Positions 1-7,885 of a stretch of 64,000 nt of DNA are shown piece by piece; the stretch's first letter is position 1, and each line of letters starts with the position of its first letter. A model generated the notes under the pieces. It was not told the origin of the DNA. It saw only the letters and a program-made list of their open reading frames with translations, and searched no databases. Both the position numbers and the translations under genes were made by a program. Origin of the DNA: Persebacter sp965221835 (GTDB lineage Bacteria > Pseudomonadota > Gammaproteobacteria > Tethybacterales > Persebacteraceae); assembly GCA_965221835.1 (NCBI GenBank), contig OZ244916.1:124001-188000 (forward strand), read 5' to 3'.

Positions 1-514
1 GATATTGCGCCGGATTGCCGGACAATCGCGCCCCCGCCGCATCTGTCAACGAATAAATTGCGATAGTCGCCGCCGTCGCCAACGCGAACAAAACCGCCCG
101 CCCGTTTTCGCCGCCCGTTTTCGCCATCAACAAAACGCCGGCGGAAACGATTCCGATTCCGCCCGCCGCCGCAAGAGATGGCGTTTCGCCGAGTAATAAA
201 AATCCGCCCGCTGCCGCTAACGGCGGCGCAGTTCCGCGCAATACCGGATATGCCAGCGAAATATCGCCCCGTTTGTAAGTCGCCGCCAACAGACAATGAT
301 AGGCGAAATGTGCCGCCTGTCCCGCCGCCAACCATCCCCAAACTTCGCGAGGCGGTGCGCCAAACCACACCGCACCAATTCCGCCGATAACCGACACCGC
401 CGCCAACTGCGCAAAGAGTCCGGCGAAATGATCCGTTTGCGATTTTAGAATTGCATTCCACACCGCATGCAACATTGCAGCGGCAATAACAAGTGCGACA
501 ACAGAAGCGGACAT
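1..514 (-). CDS. EamA/DMT-family transporter, 5' part (runs off the window)
   Basis: Reading the minus strand from the ATG at 514 gives an open frame to the window edge (about 171 residues), starting MSASVVALVIAAAMLHAVWN. Successive hydrophobic helices are separated by short loops. The first helix ends in the AxxHAxWN pattern usual in EamA (drug/metabolite transporter) proteins, and GDISLAYPVLRG near residue 90 is also typical of the family. Such proteins have ten helices in two repeats and sit in the inner membrane; only about half is present here. Substrate cannot be told. The C-terminus lies beyond position 1. Confidence 0.75.
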   Translation of the reverse strand, partial: MSASVVALVIAAAMLHAVWNAILKSQTDHFAGLFAQLAAVSVIGGIGAVWFGAPPREVWGWLAAGQAAHFAYHCLLAATYKRGDISLAYPVLRGTAPPLAAAGGFLLLGETPSLAAAGGIGIVSAGVLLMAKTGGENGRAVLFALATAATIAIYSLTDAAGARLSGNPAQY

Positions 515-566
515 TTACGAATTGTAAACCGCCGCTGTATTTTTTTTCATTTCAGCGGAGTTTTAC

Positions 567-2110
567 CGAAAATAAAATTTACCATTCCGGCGAACGCCGG
601 AATCTCTGCGGAGATTCCGATTTACATCGGAATGGAAAAGCGGCAGAATTCCGCGAAAAAACGCTGTCATTCCCGCGAAAGCGGGAATCTATTCGGGGCG
701 ATTAATTTTGGAATTCTTGCGAATTTTTCGCGAAAGTTTGGAATTCCCGCGCATTTTTTTCGCAAAAAACGAGGTGAATGCGGGAATTTGTCGGTAAAAA
801 TGGATTCCCGCGTTCGCGGGAATGACGGCGGGAATCCGCACATTTTACGCGAAAAATTAATTTTGGAATTCCCGCAAAACGACCGGAAAATAAAATTTAC
901 CATTCCGGCGAACGCCGGAATCTCTGCGGAGATTCCGATTTTCATCGGAATGCGAACGCGGCGGAATTCCGCGAAAAAACGCCGTCATTCCCGCGAAAGC
1001 GGGAATCTATTCGGGGAGATTAATTTTGGAATTCTTGCGAATTTTTCGCGAAAGTTTGGAATTTCCGCGAATTTTTTTGCAAAAAACGAGGTGAATGCGG
1101 GATTTTGTCGGTAAAAATGGATTCCCGCGTTCGCGGGAATGACGGCGGGAATCCGCACATTTTACGCGAAAAATTAATTTTGGAATTCCCGCAAAACGAC
1201 CGGAAAATAAAATTTACCATTCCGGCGAACGCCGGAATCTCTGCGGAGATTCCGATTTACATCGGAATGGAAACGCGGCGGAATTCTGCGAAAAAACGCC
1301 GTCATTCCCGCGAAAGCGGGAATCTATTCGGGGCGATTAATTTTGGAGTTTCGCGAATTTTACGGGAAAATTAAGTTTGGGATTTTCGCGCGTTTTTTTG
1401 TAAAAAACGAGGTGAATGCGGGATTTTGTCGGTAAAAATGGATTCCCGCGTTCGCGGGAATGACGGCGGGAATCCGCACATTTTACGCGAAAAATTAATT
1501 TTGGAATTCCGGCAAAACGACCGGAAAATAAAATTTACCATTCCGGCGAACGCCGGAATCTCTGCGGAGATTCCGATTTACATCGGAATGGAAAAGCGGC
1601 GGAATTCCGCGAAAAAACCCCGTCATTCCCGCGAAAGCGGGAATCTATTCGGGGCGATTAATTTTGGAATTTCGCGAATTTTACGGGAAATTAAGTTTGG
1701 AATTCCCGCGCATTTTTTTTGCAAAAAACGAGGTGAATGCGGGAATTTGTCGGTAAAAATGGATTCCCGCGTTCGCGGGAATGACGGCGGGAATCCGCAC
1801 ATTTTACGCGAAAAATTAATTTTGGAATTCCCGCAAAACGACCGGAAAATAAAATTTACCATTCCGGCGAACGCCGGAATCTCTGCGGAGATTCCGATTT
1901 ACATCGGAATGGAAAAGCGGCGGAATTCCGCGAAAAAAACGCTGTCATTCCCGCGAAAGCGGGAATCTATTCGGGGAGATTAATTTTGGAATTTCCGCGA
2001 ATTTTACGGGAAATTAAGTTTGGAATTTCCGCGAATTTTTTTTGCAAAAAACGAGGTGAATGCGGGAATTTGTCGGTAAAAATGGATTCCCGCGTTCGCG
2101 GGAATGACAA
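567..2110. repeat. Tandem array of ~318-bp units built from nested palindromes
   Basis: The phrase AAAATAAAATTTACCATTCC recurs at about 569, 887, 1204, 1525 and 1846, giving periods of 317-321 bp and almost five copies; the last is cut short near 2110. Each unit carries TTCCGGCGAACGCCGGAA, TTCCGATTTACATCGGAA, ATTCCCGCGAAAGCGGGAAT and ATTCCCGCGTTCGCGGGAAT, all self-complementary. Copies differ by small indels, for example in the stretch after ATTAATTTTGGA. Several frames stay open across the array only because the repeat lacks stops in them; I regard it as non-coding. It lies between the EamA-like gene and the 3' end of the large surface-protein gene. Confidence 0.95.
666..826. repeat. MITE-like subunit with dRS3-like palindromic ends (first of five in the array)
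   Basis: The left end GTCATTCCCGCGAAAGCGGGAATC (given as two parts: GTCATTCCCGCG, AAAGCGGGAATC) and the right end GATTCCCGCGTT, CGCGGGAATGAC are inverted copies of each other, and each is itself a palindrome of the ATTCCC-N8-GGGAAT form. The interior holds the phrase AAAAACGAGGTGAATGCGGG. The same element occurs alone at 16015-16179 and, shortened and inverted, at 49079-49209. No transposase is encoded. Non-autonomous mobility is an inference. Confidence 0.7.
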
Positions 2111-2112
2111 AC

Positions 2113-2150
2113 AAAAAACGGCGGGGATACGGAATCCTCGCCGCTTTTTT
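2113..2150 (-). terminator. Rho-independent terminator after the large surface-protein gene
   Basis: Stem CGGCGGGG (2119-2126) pairs with CCTCGCCG (2136-2143) across a 9-base loop, flanked by A6 on the left and T6 on the right, so it can act on both strands. It sits 12 bp past the stop of the minus-strand gene. On that strand the stem has one A-C mismatch and is followed by a T-run. Confidence 0.7.
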
Positions 2151-2161
2151 ATCTCCCGAAA

Positions 2162-4999
2162 TCAGAAACGATGCACCGCATTTATTTGGAATCTTGCATT
2201 TTCGGAAAAATTATTTTCATTTTCCCATCTGAATCCGGCGGAGGGGTTTATCGTCCAGCGGTTATAACGGAATTCGCTTTGCAAATTTAACGAGTTGCGG
2301 GTTTCGGTTTCGTCTTTGTCAAAACGGGAATGCATTCGGTAAATCGGCGATATATTCCAAATGCCGCTTTGCAAATTTGCCGATAGCGAAAAATCATAAT
2401 TCACCGTTTCGCCTTGCAATGATTCCGAAAATGTCGCCGTCCAAAAATCCGCCGTGTATTTGCCGCCGGTCGTATAACGAAAATCGCCGAATTCGCCGTT
2501 CGCGTTTGTTTGTTTTGCGATGGAATATAAATGCAATTCGTCTTTTCGCAAATCCATTCGCCCGCCCGCATTTGCCGAATAACCGCTTTCGGTGATGCGA
2601 TAACCGAAATCGGGCGAAAACGAAAAATCATCGGCGGCAAAGTTGCCGGAGATATAGTTGATGCCGATATACACCGCTACAACGCCGCCGACAACGCCGC
2701 CGAATTGCGTGTAATCAATTCCGTCTGATGCAACAATCAGATTTCCGCCGCCGCCCGTTGTCGGCGTGTTTGTTGTCGGCGGCGGCGATTGCGTTCCCGA
2801 ATCGGAATTCTTAATTTCTTCGCCGTTAAAGAAAATCTGATTTTCGCCGTCTGCAACAAATGCAACCGTCAGCCGGTCATTTGCGACATCAAAACTCTCA
2901 GGCATTTGCGGAAATCCGATGTTGCCGAAAAGTTGCGAGTCGTTGCAATCGGGCAATGTCAAAAAATCGGCAGATTCCCGAATTATGCAACCGTTTGCAT
3001 TTTCATTTTCCGGAAATTGCAACGGAACAGATTCCGCCGCCGCAGTTTCTGCCGCAGCAGTTTCTGCATTCGCCGCCGCCGCAGTCGCCGTTACCGAATC
3101 ATCTCGCACAACGGGAATTCCGCAAAGTTCGGCGGCGGCAGTTTTTTCGTTATTAATTGCAATTGAAGAAATCCAGCCCGCACTTTCGCACGATTCGGCA
3201 GAATATTCCGCCGCAACTGTGATTGTATTTGCCGCAAAAAATGCTGCGGGCGTTTGACAAATTCCGCCGCTGTTGACGGGCGAAAAAACTTGCGCATTTC
3301 CGCAGTTTTCCGCCGTTCTGTTCACGCATTCATTAGACGAATTAAGCATTTGATGTTCTTCGCAAGTCGGCGTATTCGGATTTGTCGGAATCGGTTCGCA
3401 ATCCGTCATAGAACCTTCAGCAAATTGATGCGTTTGCGTATTTTCGCAAATGCACATCGTATTATCGTTCGGGTCATTTATTGCATTCGCCCCGCAAGTT
3501 GCGGGAATCGGTTCGCATGCCGTTGTAGAACCTGCAACAAATTGATGCGTTTCAGTATTTTCGCAAATGCACAACCTAATATCGTCCGGGGAGTTTATCG
3601 CATTCGCCCCGCAAGTTGCGGCAACCGGAGTCTCACACATTTGCATATTGGAACCCAGTACGAAAAGATCCCCTTCTTCCGCACATTCGCATTGATTTTG
3701 AGTTACCGTTCCCGTCGTTCCCGTTCCGCAAGTCCGAATCGGTTCGCAGCGGGCGGGAGAAACGGCGTTAAAAAACTCGCCCGGGCAATCGGCGGCAGAT
3801 TGGGCGATTCGGCAGTTGCCGAATGCCGTTGTGTCATGAATCGGCAAATTCAATCCGTCTACGGGATACGCTTCTTCGCATTCTTCCGGACTATTTGCTG
3901 TGCGACAATTCGTCCCCGCATCATTTATAAACGGCGTTCTAGCATTCAAATCTTCCATACATTCCGCATCGGTCATCGGTGCCCGGCAAATGTCGTTTAC
4001 CGAATCATAATATGAACCTAAACCGGCGTTGCCGCATTCTAAAGTACTTTTGGCTGTGCGGCATAAACCCGGTGCCGAAGGATCAAAAATATCTCGCAGG
4101 TCAACATCCGTCACGCCGTTCGCCCTATCCACAGCATCGGCAATTTCAGAACAGTCAAAACTGTTTTCACCGAGAGTGCCCATCGGCATACGACAACTTG
4201 CAGAACCAGTGTCATAAAATCCCGTATTTCGGTCTATGGAAGTGCATTCGTCGGTGGAGTTCGGGGCACGACACGAAAAGGAGTTTCCGCCATCGTCTTG
4301 CAAAAACGGAGAGGCGGCGACATTACATTCGCATTCAGTTCCCGCCGTGTTCATTGTTGCATCGCCGGTGCAAGTTAGCGGCGGCGGCGGGGCTTCGCAA
4401 GTTTGCGTATTTGTTGCAGTATCGGTTATGAGATTATGCGTGTTGTCCATACATTCGCATTCATTTTGAGCATTCAGCGTTCCAGTCGTACCAGTTCCGC
4501 AAGTCGGCGGATTACGCATACTGCATTCATCCGCATTCGGAAATGTTGCATCGGTCAAATCCGCCGCAGTACCATCGCCGCAAAACATTGTACTGGACAT
4601 CGGCGAGGAAGTACGACACTCGCCTGCATTTTGAGATGTAGTCATTTCGCAGTTTCGCAAAAGTGCCTCATAAGCGGCTTGTCTTGTTGCTCCTGCACCC
4701 TCAAATCCCGAACCTTCAAATCCCGCAGTATTAAAAGCCACAACTTCATTGTTCCCAAAACTTAACATTCGTCCGGTACTCGTTGTGTTGCAAAAACTGA
4801 CATTACCTTGATTAAAGTTATTACGGCAATATTGCCTCGCCGCCGTTTCCGCATCGCCGGCGGTATTATAATCGGCGACTATGTAAAAATTGTTTGTCGC
4901 TGGATTAAGAAAAAATCCAAATGCCGCCGCATTTTGCGAAAATCCCGCCGCAAACAAAACGGCGGCGAAAAGAATGATTTTATTGATTATGTTTTTCAT
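2162..4999 (-). CDS. Large exported cysteine-rich protein with conserved C-terminal barrel-like domain
   Basis: 945 residues from the ATG at 4999, chosen because GAGG lies just upstream and a good signal peptide (residues 1-26, ending QNAAA) follows. Residues ~27-135 hold two alanine/cysteine motifs reminiscent of DUF4189 (weak). Residues ~135-600 are a chain of short disulfide-rich modules: CRxAxSxxEC types, TCGTGTTGT types and two near-identical ATCGANAIN..CICEN..CEPI modules. An alanine-rich and a PT/G-rich linker follow, then a hydrophobic stretch (GGVVGGVVAVYIG), then ~140 residues of alternating polar/aromatic pattern ending in phenylalanine, as in outer-membrane barrels. The last ~160 residues strongly match the protein at 49303-50709. 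The frame stays open upstream to 5662, but that part is repeat DNA. I do not recognise a named family; surface location is inferred. Confidence 0.8.
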   Translation of the reverse strand: MKNIINKIILFAAVLFAAGFSQNAAAFGFFLNPATNNFYIVADYNTAGDAETAARQYCRNNFNQGNVSFCNTTSTGRMLSFGNNEVVAFNTAGFEGSGFEGAGATRQAAYEALLRNCEMTTSQNAGECRTSSPMSSTMFCGDGTAADLTDATFPNADECSMRNPPTCGTGTTGTLNAQNECECMDNTHNLITDTATNTQTCEAPPPPLTCTGDATMNTAGTECECNVAASPFLQDDGGNSFSCRAPNSTDECTSIDRNTGFYDTGSASCRMPMGTLGENSFDCSEIADAVDRANGVTDVDLRDIFDPSAPGLCRTAKSTLECGNAGLGSYYDSVNDICRAPMTDAECMEDLNARTPFINDAGTNCRTANSPEECEEAYPVDGLNLPIHDTTAFGNCRIAQSAADCPGEFFNAVSPARCEPIRTCGTGTTGTVTQNQCECAEEGDLFVLGSNMQMCETPVAATCGANAINSPDDIRLCICENTETHQFVAGSTTACEPIPATCGANAINDPNDNTMCICENTQTHQFAEGSMTDCEPIPTNPNTPTCEEHQMLNSSNECVNRTAENCGNAQVFSPVNSGGICQTPAAFFAANTITVAAEYSAESCESAGWISSIAINNEKTAAAELCGIPVVRDDSVTATAAAANAETAAAETAAAESVPLQFPENENANGCIIRESADFLTLPDCNDSQLFGNIGFPQMPESFDVANDRLTVAFVADGENQIFFNGEEIKNSDSGTQSPPPTTNTPTTGGGGNLIVASDGIDYTQFGGVVGGVVAVYIGINYISGNFAADDFSFSPDFGYRITESGYSANAGGRMDLRKDELHLYSIAKQTNANGEFGDFRYTTGGKYTADFWTATFSESLQGETVNYDFSLSANLQSGIWNISPIYRMHSRFDKDETETRNSLNLQSEFRYNRWTINPSAGFRWENENNFSENARFQINAVHRF

Positions 5000-5005
5000 T
5001 TGATT

Positions 5006-5062
5006 TCCTCTCTGATAAAAATGTCTGCGAAAGTATAACACATTCCGCCCGAATTCGCAAAA
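5006..5062 (-). promoter_or_regulatory. Promoter and ribosome-binding site of the large surface-protein gene
   Basis: On the minus strand the sequence GGGCGGAATGTGTTATACTT includes a -10 box TATACT (5037-5032), followed about 25 bases later by an AGAGAGGAAAT ribosome site before the ATG at 4999. The same block, with one base changed, precedes the paralogue at 49303. Confidence 0.7.
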
Positions 5063-5146
5063 AAAACGGGCGGGTTCGGCAAAAAATGCGTAAAATGCTG
5101 AAAAACGGCATTTTTCGGACTTCGGCGGCGAAAAAATAGGGTTCTT

Positions 5147-5365
5147 AAAACATTTCGTAGACCTCGCAAAACATTTTTGAGACATCGCAAAACATTTCGT
5201 AGACCTCGCAAAACATTTCCGAGACATCTTAAAACATTTCGTAGACCTCGCAAAACATTTCCGAGACATCTCAAAACATTTCGTAGACCTCGCAAAACAT
5301 TTGCAAGACATCTTAAAACATTTCGTAGACCTCGCAAAACATTTGCAAGACATCTTAAAACATTT
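5147..5365. repeat. 21-bp tandem repeat, about ten copies in alternating pairs
   Basis: From 5147 every 21 bases begins AAAACATTT. Two versions alternate, CGTAGACCTCGC and a form like CCGAGACATCTT, so the higher-order period is 42 bp. Ten full units end at 5356, and a partial one (AAAACATTTGC) follows. Because 21 is a multiple of three, frames stay open on both strands (heptads such as CFARSTK on the minus strand), which makes false ORFs. The array lies ~110 bp upstream of the surface-gene promoter. Confidence 0.95.
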
Positions 5366-5591
5366 GCGGGGAATGGAATCGGGGTGCAACGAAAAAAAAC
5401 GGCGTGAATGGCGGGAATTTATCGGTGAAAATGGATTCCCGCGTTCGCGGGAATGACAGCGGGGAGGCGGGAATTCGGCGGCGAGAATCGGACGGCGGGG
5501 CGGAGTAAACTCCGCCGTACTCGTTTCGCCCCCGACAAATGTCAGGGGCGAGTCAAAAAGCGGCGAAAATGACGGCGGGAAGGCGGGAGTT
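5366..5591. repeat. Repeat-filled gap between surface gene region and uvrD
   Basis: No gene seen. It contains the right half of the MITE-like element (dRS3-like palindrome ending at 5457), a perfect hairpin GGCGGAGT-AA-ACTCCGCC (5499-5516), and CGCCCCCGACAAATGTCAGG (from 5527), a palindrome whose close copy is at 16378-16407. The last is followed by GCGAGTC but not by a T-run, so it is not an obvious terminator for uvrD. Confidence 0.8.
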
Positions 5592-7772
5592 TTAGCGGAC
5601 GATTTGCAGTCGGGCGATGTCGGCGTTGAATTTTTTCTTGCAGGTTTTGAATGCAACTTCAATTGTCAGGTCTTTGCCGCCGCCTTCAAAATTGATTATG
5701 ACGCCATCGCCGTGTCGTTGATGACGCACAATCGTGCCTCGCCGATAGGGAGATTTTGGCGATTCTGCGATTTCGGTTTTTTGGGTCGGGGCGGCGGAAA
5801 CGGGCGATTTTGCGACATTTTTGGGGGCGGGACGAAACGGCGGGCGGGATAATCCGGCGGGGGCGGTGCAATTGCCGGCGACCGTTGCCGGCGGCAACTC
5901 GTTTAAGAATCTGGACGGCGGACGCACCACAGTTTGCCCGAATACCATTCTCCTGTCGGCAAAATGCAAGAATAACTCCCGCCGTGCCCGTGTGATGGCG
6001 ACATACATTAAACGGCGTTCTTCTTCTACCGCATCGGCGGCAACGGCGTCTAAACTGTGCGAATGCGGAAAAGTGCCGTCTTCTAAACCGGCGATGTGGA
6101 CTATCGCAAACTCCAATCCTTTTGCGGCGTGGACGGTGGATAAATTGACCGCTTCGCCGTTTTCGCCTTGCGATTCGCCCGATTCTAATGCGGCGTTCGC
6201 CAAAAATTCCGATAACGCATCTTCTTCCGTTTCGCCGGTGAATTCTTTTTCAAACTGCGCCGCCGCATTGACAAATTCGCGCAAGTTTTCGGCGCGTTCT
6301 TCTTGCGCATTTGATTCGTAATAATCCAACAATCCGCTGTTTTGTACCGCCGCCCGTGCCATCTTCTGCAACGATTCGCTTTCGCGAAGTGTGCGTAATT
6401 TATTCAACAATGCCGCAAATGCGCGAACTTTCGGTGCGGACGATGCGAATAACGCCGCAAACATATCGCCCGCCAGAGTTTCTATTGTTTTCGCCCCGAT
6501 TCCGCGAGGCGGCGTATTGATAACGCGCAATAATGCATCCCGGTCGTTTGTTGCGGCGAGGCGCAAATAGGCAAGCGCGTGTTTGATTTCCATTCGGTCA
6601 AAAAATCGCGTGCCGCCGTAAATGCGATACGGCAATCCATATTTCACCATCGCCTGTTCCAACAATCGGCTTTGCGAATTGGCGCGATACAAAATGGCAA
6701 TTTCATCTGCCCGGGCGCCGTTTTCAATTGCTTCGCGAATCGTGCGGGCGATTGCCGCCGCTTCATCCAAATCGGAAATCGCGCGGACGATTTGCAACCG
6801 TGCGCCGTCATCGGAATCGGTGCGCAATGTTTTGCCGAGGCGGTTTTTGTTGCCAGCAATTAGCGCGTTCGCCGCCGACAAAATATTTCCTGTTGAACGA
6901 TAGTTTTGTTCTAGTCGGATGACTTCCCGCACCCGCAAATCGGATTGTATGCGGCGCATATTTTCGGGATCTGCGCCGCGAAAAGCGTAAATGGATTGAT
7001 CATCGTCGCCGACTGCAAAAAAATCGTTGTTGCCGGAATCCAAAAGCCGCAACCATTGATATTGCAGCGGGCTGGTGTCTTGAAATTCGTCTATTAAAAT
7101 ATGGCGGAAGCGCGTTGCATAATGCGTCCGCAGCGTTTTGTTTTCGCGCAACAAGTCAATTGCCGACAGCAGCAATTCGGCAAAATCCATTTTATTTTCG
7201 CGGCGGCATGCAGATTCGTAAAAAGCGTACAATTCGCATAATGATTCTTCCCGTGAATGCGGCGAAACGCCAGCGGCGGCATTGCCGGCACGCCAACCGC
7301 GATCTTTGGCGGTATTGATAAAACGGGCGACATCGGCGGGCGGAAACTCGGCGGAATCCGCACCGTTCGCCGCCAACAAACGGCGGAGAAAAGTTTGTTG
7401 GTCGGACGAATCCAGAATTTGAAAGTTTTTGTCCCATCCCGCTGCGGCGGAATGTATGCGCAACATCCGATGACAAACGCCGTGAAAAGTACCAAGCATT
7501 AAATCGCCCGCTTGCGGCGACAAAGCGGCGATTCGTCCGCGCATTTCCTTCGCGGCTTTGTTGGTAAAAGTAACCGCCAGAACCGCGTGCGGCGGACAAT
7601 CGCGCGCGGTAATTAACCACGCGATGCGGGAAGTCAGAACGCGCGTTTTGCCGGTACCGGCACCGGCAAGCACCAGCGCACCGCCGTTGTTATGGCACAC
7701 CGCAATACGCTGTTGCGCGTTGAGAGAATCGAGAAAATCCGCATCGTGCGGCGGCGGGCGGGAAACATCCAT
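5592..7772 (-). CDS. uvrD: DNA helicase II UvrD (PcrA/UvrD family)
   Basis: 726 residues. ATP-driven 3'-5' helicase of superfamily 1A acting in nucleotide excision and mismatch repair in the cytoplasm. Visible motifs: Q-motif LNAQQRIAV (~18), Walker A GAGTGKT (~38), DEFQDT (motif II), GDDDQSIYAFRGAD (motif III), LEQNYRS (IV), STVHAAKGLEF (V), EERRLMYVAITRAR (VI), and a C-terminal Tudor-like segment (VRHQRHGDGVI) as in UvrD/PcrA. I chose the ATG at 7772 because it yields MDVS, the start of E. coli UvrD, at a similar length (720). An in-frame ATG at 7784 overlaps a possible -10 box (TAAAAT). Divergent from coxB. Confidence 0.9.
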   Translation of the reverse strand: MDVSRPPPHDADFLDSLNAQQRIAVCHNNGGALVLAGAGTGKTRVLTSRIAWLITARDCPPHAVLAVTFTNKAAKEMRGRIAALSPQAGDLMLGTFHGVCHRMLRIHSAAAGWDKNFQILDSSDQQTFLRRLLAANGADSAEFPPADVARFINTAKDRGWRAGNAAAGVSPHSREESLCELYAFYESACRRENKMDFAELLLSAIDLLRENKTLRTHYATRFRHILIDEFQDTSPLQYQWLRLLDSGNNDFFAVGDDDQSIYAFRGADPENMRRIQSDLRVREVIRLEQNYRSTGNILSAANALIAGNKNRLGKTLRTDSDDGARLQIVRAISDLDEAAAIARTIREAIENGARADEIAILYRANSQSRLLEQAMVKYGLPYRIYGGTRFFDRMEIKHALAYLRLAATNDRDALLRVINTPPRGIGAKTIETLAGDMFAALFASSAPKVRAFAALLNKLRTLRESESLQKMARAAVQNSGLLDYYESNAQEERAENLREFVNAAAQFEKEFTGETEEDALSEFLANAALESGESQGENGEAVNLSTVHAAKGLEFAIVHIAGLEDGTFPHSHSLDAVAADAVEEERRLMYVAITRARRELFLHFADRRMVFGQTVVRPPSRFLNELPPATVAGNCTAPAGLSRPPFRPAPKNVAKSPVSAAPTQKTEIAESPKSPYRRGTIVRHQRHGDGVIINFEGGGKDLTIEVAFKTCKKKFNADIARLQIVR

Positions 7773-7838
7773 TTGCGTCCGCATTTTACCGCAAACCGTC
7801 CGCCGCCGCCCAAAAATATACCCGCCGCCATAATGTGG

Positions 7839-7844
7839 TATAAT
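7839..7844 (+). promoter_or_regulatory. -10 box of coxB promoter
   Basis: A perfect TATAAT lies 41 bases before the coxB ATG at 7886. A matching -35 is not clear. A GGAAGG ribosome site follows at about 7871. Confidence 0.5.
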
Positions 7845-7885
7845 GCCGCCGGACGACACTTAACGGAAATTGGAAGGATTATGGA

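Noticed and set aside
467..1983. Several open frames of 90-215 codons on both strands across the 318-bp array
   Set aside because: They are repeated peptides produced by repeat units without stops in those frames. No start signal, and the palindromes read through on both strands.
2789..4469. Plus-strand frames of 100-250 codons opposite the large surface gene
   Set aside because: Arginine/serine-rich, no ribosome site, no family motifs; shadows of the GC-skewed codon pattern.
5147..5365. Possible CRISPR array
   Set aside because: Units are 21 bp, directly adjacent and of two alternating kinds, with no unique spacers; no cas gene in the window.
5000..5662. Upstream extension of the large surface gene in the same frame, including CFARSTK heptads
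   Set aside because: It runs through tandem repeat DNA and into uvrD. A promoter, a ribosome site and a signal peptide all point to the ATG at 4999.
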